From Herbaspirillum sp. LeCh32-8 (GTDB lineage: Bacteria; Pseudomonadota; Gammaproteobacteria; Burkholderiales; Burkholderiaceae_D), in NCBI RefSeq assembly GCF_017814915.1, contig NZ_JAGIPZ010000004.1, positions 129,610 through 188,341 on the forward strand: 58,732 nucleotides of DNA. The letters run 5' to 3'. The number at the start of each line of letters is the position of its first letter. The stretch's first letter is position 1. Both the position numbers and the translations under genes were made by a program. The notes beneath the pieces are model-generated. The model ran no database searches and was not told where the DNA came from. It saw only the letters and a program-made list of their open reading frames with translations. Below, one piece after another: positions 49,560-58,732 of the stretch.

Positions 49560-50198
49560 ATGCCAGATTTCTACACATCGGAAACCGAACAGCTGCGCGC
49601 CGAGATCGCCGCCGCTGCCGCGCACATGATCGCCGAGGATGGCGCCGACTACGGCAGCGCCAAGCGCAAGGCTGCCAGGCAGATCCTGGGCAACCAGAAG
49701 GTACGCGGCGAAATCATGCCCGATAACGAGCAGATCGAAGAGGAAGTGCGCATCTATAACGAGCTCTTCTTCGCCGACACGCAGCCGGCGCGCCTGGCTC
49801 ACCTGCGCCGGGTGGCGCTGAAACTGATGCAGGATTTGCAATCTTATAATCCGTATATCACCGGGGCAGTGCTCAACGGCACCGCCGGCGAGCATTCTGA
49901 TATCCATCTGCAATTGTTTACGCCCAGCGCCAAGGACGTGGAAATCTTCCTGCTCAACAAGAACGTGAATTTTGAGGTCGGGGAGACGCCGCACTTTCGC
50001 ACCGGCCAACCGGTGGAAACCCTGAGTTTCCTGCTGCCGCAAAAGGGAGCCGACCCGGAACTTGCCCATCTGGCCCTGTATGAAGACGACGACCTGCGCG
50101 GCAGTCTGCGCACGGCGCCCGGCAAACGCCCGGACCGTGCCGACGCGGCAGCGCTGGCGCGCCTGATCGAAGAGACATCGAAGGAAGAAGATCAATGA
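49560..50198 (+). CDS. Uncharacterised protein with nucleotidyltransferase-like core
   Basis: This 212-residue soluble protein has no name that I can give. The N-terminal two-thirds is helical (TEQLRAEIAAAAAHMIAEDGADYGSAKRKAARQILG, then EEEVRIYNELFFADTQPARLAHLRRVALKLMQDL). The segment YNPYITGAVLNGTAGEHSDIHLQLFT, then KDVEIFLLNKNVNFE, resembles a minimal nucleotidyltransferase: G-x-G/T, then SDIx, then a later acidic strand. The usual DxD is DIH here. A role as a Mur enzyme is not supported. ATG 49560 (MPDFYTSE) or ATG 49548 may be used. The stop overlaps the thioredoxin gene start by 4 bases (ATGA), so the two are coupled. Confidence 0.75.
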   Translation: MPDFYTSETEQLRAEIAAAAAHMIAEDGADYGSAKRKAARQILGNQKVRGEIMPDNEQIEEEVRIYNELFFADTQPARLAHLRRVALKLMQDLQSYNPYITGAVLNGTAGEHSDIHLQLFTPSAKDVEIFLLNKNVNFEVGETPHFRTGQPVETLSFLLPQKGADPELAHLALYEDDDLRGSLRTAPGKRPDRADAAALARLIEETSKEEDQ

Positions 50199-50716
50199 AG
50201 AAGCTGCGCAATACCATCGTCCTCGCCGTGGTTGCGGTCATTTGCGTGGGCATCGGCATGTATGCAAGCCACCGCAACACGCCCGCCGACTCGCCCGAGA
50301 CCCAGGCCTTGAACCGCCTGCTGTCGCAATCGATGCCGGACGCCTCCGGGCAGCAGCAGTCGCTGGCCCAATGGAAGGGCAAGCCGCTGGTGGTCAATTT
50401 CTGGGCCACCTGGTGCGGCCCCTGCGTGGAGGAAATGCCCGAGCTGACCGCGTTGCAGCAGGAAATCGCCCCCGTGCAAATTCTGGGAATTGGCGTCGAT
50501 AGTCAGGAAAATATCGCCCAATTTGCGCAAAAGTACCAAATCCGCTATCCTCTCTTCGTTGCCGGAACCGGCGCCACCGATTTGCTCAGGCAATTCGGCA
50601 ATCAGGCAGGCGGTCTCCCCTTCACCGCGCTCGTGGGCAAGGACGGCAAAGTCAAGAAGATCTATCTCGGCCGCTTGAAGTTCGACGAGCTGCGCCAAGA
50701 CCTCTCCCGACTGTAA
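50195..50716 (+). CDS. TlpA/ResA-type membrane-anchored thiol-disulfide oxidoreductase
   Basis: This 173-residue protein has an N-terminal signal-anchor (TIVLAVVAVICVGIGMYA, about 7-24). A periplasmic thioredoxin fold has FWATWCGPCVEEMPEL with active Cys at 74 and 77. The cis-Pro is in GLPFTALV. PVQILGIGVDSQENI and KYQIRYPLFV match the TlpA/ResA group, which keeps periplasmic thiols reduced, for example for cytochrome c or cytochrome oxidase assembly. The substrate is unknown here. It overlaps the upstream gene by 4 bases. A 9-bp AT-rich inverted repeat (50726-50753) follows. Confidence 0.9.
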   Translation: MKKLRNTIVLAVVAVICVGIGMYASHRNTPADSPETQALNRLLSQSMPDASGQQQSLAQWKGKPLVVNFWATWCGPCVEEMPELTALQQEIAPVQILGIGVDSQENIAQFAQKYQIRYPLFVAGTGATDLLRQFGNQAGGLPFTALVGKDGKVKKIYLGRLKFDELRQDLSRL

Positions 50717-50725
50717 ATCTGCTTA

Positions 50726-50753
50726 AAGAAAAACGTGAAAGAAAGTTTTTCTT
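50726..50753. terminator. Weak AT-rich hairpin after the TlpA-type gene
   Basis: AAGAAAAAC / GTTTTTCTT is a perfect 9-bp repeat with a 10-base spacer, starting 9 bases after the stop. The stem is AT-rich and has no T-run, so termination is doubtful. Confidence 0.3.
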
Positions 50754-50814
50754 GCCAAATGACGCCATTTGACGGCAAAATGCGCGCATCGTCGTCAAAC
50801 GGAGCTCAATCTCC

Positions 50815-51252
50815 ATGGCAAAACAGCTTCTCCTGCTCAATGGCCCGAACCTGAATCTGCTCGGGACCCGGGAGCCGGAAGTCTACGGATCGACCACACT
50901 GGCCGACGTTGAAAAACGCGCCCAGGAACAGGCCTGCGCCGCCGGCGCCCACCTGCAGTCTTTCCAAAGCAATCACGAAGGCGCGCTGATCGACCGCATC
51001 CACCAGGCCCGGCAAGAGGGCGTGGATGCCATCGTCATCAATCCGGGCGGACTGACCCACACCAGCGTGGCGCTGCGCGATGCGCTGGCCGGCGTGGCGA
51101 TCCCCTTCGTCGAAGTGCATATTTCCAATATTCATCAACGCGAGGAATTTCGGCATTTTTCATACCTGTCCGGCATCGCCCGGGCAGTCATGTGCGGCTT
51201 CGGAGTCGACGGCTATCGGCTGGCGATCGACTTCTGGCTGCGTCAGTCCTGA
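50815..51252 (+). CDS. aroQ: 3-dehydroquinate dehydratase, type II
   Basis: This 145-residue dodecameric enzyme makes 3-dehydroshikimate. It shows [20 protein letters not shown] (catalytic Arg and Tyr), [66 protein letters not shown] with its catalytic His, and the C-terminal [13 protein letters not shown] stands 10 bases before ATG 50815. It is next to accB, a frequent pairing. AroE in this window uses its product. Confidence 0.97.
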   Translation: MAKQLLLLNGPNLNLLGTREPEVYGSTTLADVEKRAQEQACAAGAHLQSFQSNHEGALIDRIHQARQEGVDAIVINPGGLTHTSVALRDALAGVAIPFVEVHISNIHQREEFRHFSYLSGIARAVMCGFGVDGYRLAIDFWLRQS

Positions 51253-51382
51253 GGCCGGATCCGCATCGGATCACGCATCGCATCAGGCAAGCGCAATACC
51301 TTAGATAGCAGCACCCCAATACTGTCGGCGCAATGGCCGCCGGCGATTCTTTAACTACTCATCTACATTCCGAGGGATTCAA

Positions 51383-51853
51383 ATGGATTTACGAAAACTC
51401 AAGACGCTGATCGACCTGGTTGCTGAATCGGCCATCGAAGAGCTGGAAGTCACCGAAGGCGAAAGCAAAGTCAGGATCGTCAAATCCTCCCCGAACGCGC
51501 AAAACCAGGTCGTGATGGTGCCGCAGCAGCAGGCCTACGCGCCGGTCGCCGCTCCGGTCGCAGCAGCAGCTCCGGCTGCCGCTCCCGCAGCCGCCGCCCC
51601 GGCCGCCGCCGTGCCGGAAGGCCACATCGTGAAGTCGCCGATGGTCGGCACCTTCTACCGCTCCTCGGCGCCGGGCGCTCCGGCCTTCGTGGAAGTGGGC
51701 AAGGAAGTCAAGGAAGGCGATACCCTGTGCATCATCGAAGCGATGAAGCTGTTGAACGAAATCGACGCCGACAAGGGCGGCGTGGTCAAGCAGATCCTGG
51801 TGGAAAACGGCCAGCCGGTCGAATTCGGCCAGCCGCTGTTCGTGCTGGGCTGA
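51383..51853 (+). CDS. accB: Biotin carboxyl carrier protein of acetyl-CoA carboxylase
   Basis: This 156-residue protein has three parts. The N-terminal helix pair is [24 protein letters not shown] Pro/Ala hinge covers about 51-77 ([19 protein letters not shown]). The biotinyl domain carries EAMKLLNEI, with the biotinylated Lys at about 122, and the thumb-like [13 protein letters not shown]. It shuttles carboxyl-biotin between AccC and the transferase. The ribosome site GAGGGA is upstream. accC follows after 186 bases, wider than the short spacing seen in E. coli, and the gap has a strong hairpin. Confidence 0.97.
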   Translation: MDLRKLKTLIDLVAESAIEELEVTEGESKVRIVKSSPNAQNQVVMVPQQQAYAPVAAPVAAAAPAAAPAAAAPAAAVPEGHIVKSPMVGTFYRSSAPGAPAFVEVGKEVKEGDTLCIIEAMKLLNEIDADKGGVVKQILVENGQPVEFGQPLFVLG

Positions 51854-51936
51854 TCGCGAAAGAAGCTTTCCCGGCCTTGGCCGGATGACGCCGCCTGCGG
51901 GCGGCAATCGAAGTGGAAATGCTGTACTGTCGATGC

Positions 51937-51990
51937 GGGCCGCGCCCGCTGCGCCGCCGGTGTACCTGCCGGCCGTGCGCGGCGCGGCCC
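51937..51990 (+). promoter_or_regulatory. GC-rich hairpin in the accB-accC gap
   Basis: GGGCCGCGCC (51937-51946) pairs with GGCGCGGCCC (51981-51990) across 34 bases that themselves contain CCGG-type pairing. There is no T-run. A role in RNA processing or partial termination is conjecture. Confidence 0.45.
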
Positions 51991-52039
51991 GGCATCCGGA
52001 ACCTATAACGCTTGATCTTAGCGACGCCTCATTCCTGTT

Positions 52040-53416
<1,377 letters not shown>

Positions 53417-53432
53417 GAGAAAGTAGCGACAG

Positions 53433-54356
53433 ATGGGCTGGATAGAAATCGTCATCGAAGTAGCGCGAGACCAGGCGGAGGCATTGTCCGACGCCCTGAT
53501 GGAGGCTGGCGCCCTGTCGGTGTCGGTGGAGGACGCGGACGAAGGCACCGATGCCGAACGTCCGCTGTTCGGCGAACCCGGCATGGAGCCGGAACAGGCG
53601 GCCTGGGACCGCAGCCGCGTGGTGGCGCTGGCCGGGAAGGATTCCGACCACGCCGCCATCGTCACCGATGCGGCCAAGGCGATCGGGCTGGACTACGCCC
53701 TGCCCTTCTCCACCCGCGAGGTGGAAGAGCAGGACTGGGTACGCCTGACGCAATCGCAGTTCGAGCCCATCCACATCGGTCGCCGCATCTGGGTCGTGCC
53801 GAGCTGGCACGACGCCCCCGCCGACGCCGACGCGCTGGTGCTGGAGCTCGATCCTGGCCTGGCCTTCGGCACCGGCAGCCACCCCACCACCCGCCTGTGC
53901 ATGGAATGGCTGGAAACCAATGCCGCCGATCCGGCCAAGGTGCAGACCTTGCTGGATTACGGCTGCGGCTCCGGCATCCTGGCGCTGGTGGCGGCCAAGG
54001 TCGGCGTGCCCCAGGTGATCGGCGTGGACATCGACCCGCAGGCGCTGGAAGCGGCCGCCTACAACACCACCCGCAACCAGTGCGAAGCCACGTACTACCT
54101 GCCCGAAGCGTTCGCCCAGGCGCACCCGGAAGGCGAGCGTTTCGACGTGGTGGCTGCCAACATCCTGGCCGGCCCGCTGCAACTGATGGCGCCGATGCTG
54201 GCCGGACGCGTACGCGCCGGCGGCTCGTTGGTGCTGTCGGGCGTGCTGGATCGCCAGGCCGACGAGGTGATCGCCGCCTACGCCCCGTACATCCCGCTGA
54301 CGGTGTGGGCCTCGCATGACGGCTGGGTGGCCCTGGCAGGCCGTCTGCCGGAGTAA
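53433..54356 (+). CDS. prmA: Ribosomal protein L11 methyltransferase
   Basis: This 307-residue methyltransferase trimethylates L11 residues. The N-terminal substrate domain begins [35 protein letters not shown]. The SAM-binding domain has [58 protein letters not shown] and the NILAGPL motif (NxLxxPL). All the family hallmarks are present. It lies between accC and the DUF3426 gene (5-base gap), so the accC-prmA-DUF3426 genes are probably one transcript. Confidence 0.96.
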   Translation: MGWIEIVIEVARDQAEALSDALMEAGALSVSVEDADEGTDAERPLFGEPGMEPEQAAWDRSRVVALAGKDSDHAAIVTDAAKAIGLDYALPFSTREVEEQDWVRLTQSQFEPIHIGRRIWVVPSWHDAPADADALVLELDPGLAFGTGSHPTTRLCMEWLETNAADPAKVQTLLDYGCGSGILALVAAKVGVPQVIGVDIDPQALEAAAYNTTRNQCEATYYLPEAFAQAHPEGERFDVVAANILAGPLQLMAPMLAGRVRAGGSLVLSGVLDRQADEVIAAYAPYIPLTVWASHDGWVALAGRLPE

Positions 54357-54361
54357 GCCGC

Positions 54362-55696
54362 ATGGCGCTGGCGACTCAATGTCCGCATTGCTTCACCATC
54401 TTCCGGGTCGCCGGCGACCAACTCAAACTGCGCGGCGGCCTGGTCCGCTGCGGTAGCTGCCGGCAAGTCTTCAACGGCCAGGAATTCCTGGTCGAGGCCA
54501 GCATCAGCGACGGCCACTACCAGCCCGCACCGGGCAGCAAGGCGCGCTTCGGCGTGACGCCGGGCACGACGGCATCGACGCCGGCCCTGGTTCCCCCCGC
54601 TCCCCTCGCTGCACAAACCTCCGCCCTGAACAAGGCGACGCCTTCCGACGCCATTCCCGAGGTCAACACGACCATCGCCACGGCGCCGGCCGAAGCGGCG
54701 ACGGCGCCATCAGTGACGCCCGTCACGCCCGCTGCATCCATTCCCGTCATCCCCGAACCCAAGGTATTCCGTTCGCCGGCCAGCCCGGGCTACGTGTCGC
54801 TGAAGGAAGCGGAACAGCCGCCCCCTTCGGCCGAAGCCCTGAGCCCGCAGGATGTGCCGGAAGTCGATGACGAAATCACCACCGCCGCCCTGTTGCGCCG
54901 CTCGTCAGCCGACGATGAGGAACACATCTCGGCCGACGCCGCCGACGAGCGCGAGCCCCGCCTGGACGACAGCGAGCCGTTCAGCGCCTACGGCCCCATG
55001 CATGGCGAGCCGGGCGCGGACAAGGATGCCGCTGCGACACACACCGAAGACGACGATGCCTCCCGCCGTATTGACGAGGATGAAGACCGGCGCGAGCGCG
55101 ACGCCCAAGGCGAGGATGAAAACACGGATGAAAGCACCGACGACGACGCCCTGGACGAAGACGCGCCCGCCTTCGTCAAGAGCGCCGAACGCAAGGAGCG
55201 CATCGGCCACATGATGAGGATGGTGATGATGGTGGCTGCCGGCGTGATGGTGCCGGTGCTGCTGCTGCAATCCGTTTATTACTGGCGCAACCAGCTGGCC
55301 GTGGCCGCGCCGCCGCTGCGCCCCATGCTCAACGGCATGTGCGCCACTTTCCACTGCAGTGTCGGCCTGCCGGCCGAGATCGAGCGCCTGACGCTGGAGT
55401 CCAACGAGCTGCAGGTGGTACCGCCCAACCAGAACATCTACGCCCTCTCGCTGGTATTGCGCAACCGCAGCACGAGCGCCCAGGCCTGGCCGCACGTGGA
55501 GCTCACGCTCAACAATGACGACGAGAAGGCCGTGGTGCGCCGGGTGTTCCGCCCGCGCGAATATCTGCCCTCGCCGCAAGCATCGCAGATGATCGACGCC
55601 GGCATCGCCGGCGAGAGCGAACAGCAGCTCAAGCTGACCTTCGAGCTCAACGACGCGCTGGTCTCGGGCTACCGCATCTACCTGTTCTACCCCTGA
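54362..55696 (+). CDS. Zinc-ribbon and DUF3426 membrane protein
   Basis: This 444-residue protein begins with an MJ0042-type zinc finger (Cys 7, 10, 30, 33 in QCPHCFTIF and VRCGSCRQVF). It then has a long low-complexity linker, first Pro/Ala/Thr-rich (about 55-150) and then strongly acidic (about 165-280, rich in Asp/Glu, with DDDALDEDAPAF). One membrane helix follows (MVMMVAAGVMVPVLLLQSVYYW, about 288-308). The C-terminal DUF3426 domain carries two Cys (GMCATFHCSVGLP) and HVELTLNNDDEKAVVRRVF. The N-terminus should be cytoplasmic and the DUF3426 domain periplasmic. The function is unknown. It is conserved beside prmA. Confidence 0.9.
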   Translation: MALATQCPHCFTIFRVAGDQLKLRGGLVRCGSCRQVFNGQEFLVEASISDGHYQPAPGSKARFGVTPGTTASTPALVPPAPLAAQTSALNKATPSDAIPEVNTTIATAPAEAATAPSVTPVTPAASIPVIPEPKVFRSPASPGYVSLKEAEQPPPSAEALSPQDVPEVDDEITTAALLRRSSADDEEHISADAADEREPRLDDSEPFSAYGPMHGEPGADKDAAATHTEDDDASRRIDEDEDRRERDAQGEDENTDESTDDDALDEDAPAFVKSAERKERIGHMMRMVMMVAAGVMVPVLLLQSVYYWRNQLAVAAPPLRPMLNGMCATFHCSVGLPAEIERLTLESNELQVVPPNQNIYALSLVLRNRSTSAQAWPHVELTLNNDDEKAVVRRVFRPREYLPSPQASQMIDAGIAGESEQQLKLTFELNDALVSGYRIYLFYP

Positions 55697-55803
55697 TCCG
55701 CGCCTGACAGGGCGCGCCCGGCGCGACGATGCACCACAACGATGGGCCGCTTTCTTCTACAATGCGGCTTTCATCGCCATTTTTCCAATTTCTCCCTACT
55801 CCC

Positions 55804-56739
55804 ATGAGCTCACTGATCTGCGGTTCTCTCGCCTACGACAACATCATGCAATACGAGGGCCGCTTCGCCGAAGCCCTGCTGGCCGACCAGTTGCACAAGG
55901 TCAACGTGTCCTTCCTGGTGCCGACCATGCGCCGCGAGTTCGGCGGCTGCGCCGGCAACATCGCCTACAACCTGAAGCTGCTGGGCGGCGAGCCGATGAT
56001 CATGGCGACCGTGGGCATGGATAGCGCGCCCTACATGGAGCGCTTCGCCGAGCTGGGCATTTCCACCAAGTGCGTGCGCCAGATCGAGTCCTCCTTCACC
56101 GCGCAATGCTTCATCACCACCGACGCCGACAGCAACCAGATCACCGCCTTCCACCCGGGCGCGATGACCTGGTCGCACGAGAACAAGGTGGCCGATGCCG
56201 GCGCCGTGAAGTTCGCCATCGTTGCGCCGGACGGTCGCGATGGCATGCTGCAGCACGCTGAACAGGCGGCCGAACTGAAGATCCCGCTGATCTTCGACCC
56301 GGGCCAGGGCATGCCGATGTTCGGCGGCGACGATCTCAAGCACTTCATCGACCTGGCGACCTACGTGGCCGTCAACGACTACGAAGCCGAGATGCTGACC
56401 GCCCGCTCCGGCCTGACGCCGGCGCAGATCGCCGAGCGCGTCTCGGCGCTGATCGTCACCCGCGGTGAACTGGGCGCCGAAATCTACACCGGCGGCAAGA
56501 AGATCGACATCCCCTGCGTGCAGGCCGACAAGATCGAAGACCCGACCGGCTGCGGCGACGCCTTCCGCGCCGGCATGCTGCATGGCCTGACCGAAGGCTA
56601 CGACTGGGAAACCACCGGCCGCCTGGCCAGCCTGCTGGGCTCGATCAAGATTGCCTCGCAGGGTCCGCAGAACCACGCGCCGTCCAAGGCCGAGATCGAG
56701 GAACGCTTCCACAAGGCCTTCGGCTACCGTTTCGCTTAA
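55804..56739 (+). CDS. PfkB-family carbohydrate/nucleoside kinase
   Basis: This 311-residue ribokinase-fold enzyme shows LICGSLAYDNIM, MRREFGGCAGNIAYNLKLLGGEPMIMATVGMD, AFHPGAMTWSH, IFDPGQGMP, YVAVNDYEAEML and the catalytic signature DPTGCGDAFRAGMLHGL, with the base Asp. The family includes adenosine and ribose kinases. Adenosine kinase is a common annotation for this neighbour of prmA, but the substrate is not certain from sequence. ATG 55804 (MSSLICGS) fits the fold. The frame upstream is not conserved. A -10-like TACAAT is at 55758-55763. Confidence 0.88.
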   Translation: MSSLICGSLAYDNIMQYEGRFAEALLADQLHKVNVSFLVPTMRREFGGCAGNIAYNLKLLGGEPMIMATVGMDSAPYMERFAELGISTKCVRQIESSFTAQCFITTDADSNQITAFHPGAMTWSHENKVADAGAVKFAIVAPDGRDGMLQHAEQAAELKIPLIFDPGQGMPMFGGDDLKHFIDLATYVAVNDYEAEMLTARSGLTPAQIAERVSALIVTRGELGAEIYTGGKKIDIPCVQADKIEDPTGCGDAFRAGMLHGLTEGYDWETTGRLASLLGSIKIASQGPQNHAPSKAEIEERFHKAFGYRFA

Positions 56740-56811
56740 GGCCCGCAGCCGGCGCCGTCCAATGACGGACGCCGGGCTGCCAGTGCAGGATCAACCATAA
56801 GGAGATATGCC

Positions 56812-57393
56812 ATGCAGAACCCGTCGTCCGCCTCCGTCCTGCGCCGCCTGCATCGCGGCGTCGGCGCTTCGCTGCTGCTGGCTGCCGCAATGCTGGCGCT
56901 GCCGGCTGCCGCCGTGCTCAAACCCGGCGAGAAAGCCCCCGAGTTTTCCGCGCCATCGTCGCTGGGCGGCCAGGTTTCCACCTTCTCGCTTAACGCGGCG
57001 CTGAAGAAGGGGCCGGTGGTGCTGTACTTCTTCCCGGCGGCCTTCACCACCGGCTGCACCATCGAAGCCCACCTGTTCGCCGAAGCCACCGATCGCTACA
57101 AGGCGTTGGGCGCGACCGTGATCGGGATCTCCGCCGACAATATCGAGACCCTCAACAAGTTCTCGGTCAGCGAGTGCCGCAGCAAGTTCGCGGTGGCGGC
57201 AGACGGCGACCAGAAGATCATGAAGTCCTTCGACGCCGTGCTCGGCAAGAACGCCGAGCGCGCCAGCCGCACCTCTTACGTGATCGCGCCGGACCGCACG
57301 ATCATCTATGAATACACCGACATGAATCCGGAGAAGCATGTGGAAAACACCATGCATGCGCTCGAGCAGTGGTCGGCGAAGAAGAAGCAGTAA
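56812..57393 (+). CDS. Exported peroxiredoxin (AhpC/TSA, BCP/PrxQ type)
   Basis: This 193-residue protein has a signal peptide (about 1-34, SLLLAAAMLALPAAA). The peroxidatic motif is FFPAAFTTGCTIEA, with Cys at about 82 and the Pro/Thr/Cys triad. The structure VVLYFFP, GATVIGISADNIETLNKFSVSECRSKFAVAAD, and RTSYVIAPDRTIIYEYTDMNPEKHVE is of the BCP/PrxQ kind. A second Cys in SECRSKF may be the resolving one. It should reduce peroxides in the periplasm. The ribosome site AAGGAG is 8 bases upstream. The stop is followed by a strong terminator. Confidence 0.88.
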   Translation: MQNPSSASVLRRLHRGVGASLLLAAAMLALPAAAVLKPGEKAPEFSAPSSLGGQVSTFSLNAALKKGPVVLYFFPAAFTTGCTIEAHLFAEATDRYKALGATVIGISADNIETLNKFSVSECRSKFAVAADGDQKIMKSFDAVLGKNAERASRTSYVIAPDRTIIYEYTDMNPEKHVENTMHALEQWSAKKKQ

Positions 57394-57431
57394 GCGCAGC
57401 CAAGCGTCGGCGAGAAACCCGCCCCCCATGA

Positions 57432-57459
57432 AAAAAGCCGGACGTATGTCCGGCTTTTT
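57432..57459. terminator. Bidirectional terminator between peroxiredoxin gene and yggT
   Basis: A perfect 12-bp stem AAAAAGCCGGAC / GTCCGGCTTTTT has a GTAT loop and serves convergent genes. Confidence 0.93.
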
Positions 57460-57506
57460 CTTTGCGCCTGCCAGGCAGGCGCCAGTGACGCGACATCAAA
57501 GCGACA

Positions 57507-58058
57507 TCACGCCACCGACAGCAGCAGCGTCGTCACCACGCGCACCGCGATCTGCAACAGGATCAGCGCCGCCAGCGGCGACAGGTCAACGCCGCCGACC
57601 AGCGGAATCACCTTGCGCAGGGGACGCAGCAGCGGCTCATTCAAGGCGCGCACGAACGGCGCCAGCGGCGCGTACGGATTGACCCAGCTGAAGATGGCTT
57701 CGATGATCAGCGTCGCCATGAAGCCGTAGAAGATCCACTGGAAGAAGCGCACCAGCGCCAGCAGCAGGATCGTCTTGAAATCGAAACCGGACTCGATGCC
57801 GACCGCCGCCACGATGGACAGCAGCACGATCAGGAAAGCGCCCAGGAGACTCGCCCAGTCGTAAGCACCTCCCGGCATGACGCGACGCAGCGGCTTCACC
57901 AGCCAGTCCGAGAGCTGATAGACGAACTGCCCGACCGATTGCGGCGGACGCACGCGCACGACCTGCATCCAGAAACGTAGCAGCATGACACCGGCCAGGA
58001 TGCTGGCGACGGCGTCGACGATCAACATGACAATACTATGCAGCACAGGGATCTCCAT
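57507..58058 (-). CDS. yggT: YggT-family membrane protein
   Basis: This 183-residue protein has four hydrophobic helices in two YGGT repeats. The first repeat is about 8-95: VMLIVDAVASILAGVMLLRFWMQ, then PPQSVGQFVYQLSDWLVKPLRRVMP. The second is about 100-183: IFSWVNPYAPLAPFVRALNEPLLRPLRKVIPLVGGVDLSPL, with the classic RPLRKVIP and DLSPL. The family is linked to osmotic and membrane homeostasis and cell division, with no defined activity. ATG 58058 (MEIPVLHS) is chosen. Upstream codons in the same frame lack conservation. Confidence 0.9.
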   Translation of the reverse strand: MEIPVLHSIVMLIVDAVASILAGVMLLRFWMQVVRVRPPQSVGQFVYQLSDWLVKPLRRVMPGGAYDWASLLGAFLIVLLSIVAAVGIESGFDFKTILLLALVRFFQWIFYGFMATLIIEAIFSWVNPYAPLAPFVRALNEPLLRPLRKVIPLVGGVDLSPLAALILLQIAVRVVTTLLLSVA

Positions 58059-58252
58059 CAGTGACAAGGCTGGCGGCCAAACCGACCGCGACGTGCAGCG
58101 CACATACTAGAGCGCATTGGCGCGCACGCCAAGCATCACGCCGCCGAAAGCGCGCTCGCGGACTCTATATTGTGCCATTGTGCCGCTTTGCCAGACCCAC
58201 GGCGATGTAAATACCGGCGCGCGCATTTCACCGAACGCCGGGCGAAAAAAAA

Positions 58253-58281
58253 CCGCTGCATGGCACGAGGCCACACAGCGG
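58253..58281 (-). terminator. Terminator of the histone H1-like gene
   Basis: On the minus strand CCGCTGTGTGGC pairs with GCCATGCAGCGG, including two wobble pairs, and is followed by eight T residues. It lies 40 bases after the gene's stop. The spacer 58059-58252 holds no gene. Confidence 0.85.
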
Positions 58282-58320
58282 GATTTTGCCTGAAACATCC
58301 AGGCGACTGGCAAGCCAGTA

Positions 58321-58732
58321 TTACGGACGACCAGCGCCGGTCGGGAACGGCCAAGCCGCTGCCGGGTTCAGCACAGTCTTCACGGCCGGAGCGGCAGCTG
58401 CCGGCTTGGCTGCTGCGGCCTTCTTCGGAGCGGCAGCCTTGGCAGCCGGCTTCTTGGCAGCTGCAGCCTTCGGAGCTGCAGCCTTCTTGGCGGCGGCCGG
58501 CTTAGCGGCAACTGCCTTCTTGGCGACTGCTGGCTTCTTGGCGGCGACCGGCTTCTTAGCGGCGACTGCCTTCTTGGCTGCAACCGGCTTCTTGGCGGCG
58601 ACTGCCTTCTTGGCTGCAACCGGCTTCTTAGCGGCGACTGCCTTCTTGGCGACCGGCTTCTTAGCAGCGACTGCCTTCTTGGCTGCAACCGGCTTCTTGG
58701 CGGCGACTGCCTTCTTGGCTGCAACCGGCTTC
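58321..58732 (-). CDS. Histone H1-like nucleoid protein, 3' part (5' end outside window)
   Basis: At least 136 residues of the C-terminus are visible, open at the right edge and stopping with TAA at 58321. It is almost all Lys, Ala, Pro and Val in repeats such as KKPVAAKKAVAA (12 residues, 36 bp). It becomes less regular (KKAAAPKAAAAKKPAAK) and ends in a distinctive LNPAAAWPFPTGAGRP. This is the pattern of H1/HctA-like DNA-binding proteins of betaproteobacteria, which coat or compact DNA. Long plus- and minus-strand open frames in other registers over this tract are artefacts of the repeat. Confidence 0.9.
   Translation of the reverse strand, partial: KPVAAKKAVAAKKPVAAKKAVAAKKPVAKKAVAAKKPVAAKKAVAAKKPVAAKKAVAAKKPVAAKKPAVAKKAVAAKPAAAKKAAAPKAAAAKKPAAKAAAPKKAAAAKPAAAAPAVKTVLNPAAAWPFPTGAGRP

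Noticed and set aside
49560..50198. Annotation as a Mur ligase because it is next to mpl
   Set aside because: It lacks the Mur P-loop and is only 212 residues. Mpl itself is complete on the other strand.
58380..58724. Arg/Pro/Ser-rich frame over the H1-like gene, and its repeats as a possible CRISPR
   Set aside because: It is the wrong register of the Lys/Ala repeat. The repeats are contiguous coding units with no unique spacers, so there is no CRISPR.

Overview
The DNA is GC-rich, and its gene order and protein features point to a betaproteobacterium of the order Burkholderiales. An Oxalobacteraceae genome of the Herbaspirillum type is the best guess. This rests on recognising gene neighbourhoods (dusB-fis-purH, rnb-tonB-like-aroE-mtgA, accB-accC-prmA-DUF3426-pfkB) and a lysine/alanine-rich histone H1-like protein. 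No database search was possible. The window is chromosomal. I see no rRNA, tRNA, insertion sequence, prophage or CRISPR array.

Layout. (1) 1-13857 is the 3' part of a giant trimeric autotransporter adhesin of at least 4,618 residues. It is followed by a small exported DUF4019 protein. (2) 14476-19725 (minus) is the thiamine block thiC-thiS / thiG-thiD-thiE, led by a TPP riboswitch and split by a 561-bp repeat-like spacer. (3) 19953-24888 holds an orphan periplasmic binding protein, valS and a DUF2147 protein, with a cluster of REP-like palindromes after valS. (4) 25004-33937 is mostly minus-strand: a YaiI-family protein, a hydratase/decarboxylase, ruvB, ruvA (with a LexA-type box), ruvC, a GST, purH, fis and dusB. 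A DUF808 membrane protein on the plus strand sits between ruvA and ruvC. (5) 34308-37491 (minus) carries a phosphoglycerate-mutase-like phosphatase, a PEBP-family protein, dtd and tyrS. These diverge from an M23 endopeptidase with a long structured leader, followed by anmK. (6) 40399-49452 (minus) carries a glycine-zipper lipoprotein, corA, mtgA, aroE, a TonB-like protein, an RNase II-family enzyme, ubiC, a YqiA esterase and mpl. (7) 49560-57393 (plus) carries an unusual possible nucleotidyltransferase-fold protein, a TlpA-type thioredoxin, aroQ, accB, accC, prmA, a zinc-ribbon DUF3426 protein, a PfkB-family kinase and an exported peroxiredoxin. (8) yggT and the 3' part of a histone H1-like gene (minus) close the window.

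Functional themes. Much of the window is core metabolism and envelope work: thiamine synthesis, fatty-acid initiation (AccBC), shikimate steps (AroE, AroQ), ubiquinone entry (UbiC), and peptidoglycan synthesis, cleavage and recycling (MtgA, M23, AnmK, Mpl). The rest includes recombination (RuvABC), translation (ValS, TyrS, Dtd, DusB, PrmA) and nucleoid proteins (Fis, H1-like). The accessory part is the adhesin. I did not find a clear new defence or biosynthetic system. The most promising undescribed items are the adhesin with its repeated head insert and its small exported neighbour, the structured leader before the M23 gene, and the divergent nucleotidyltransferase-like gene beside mpl.
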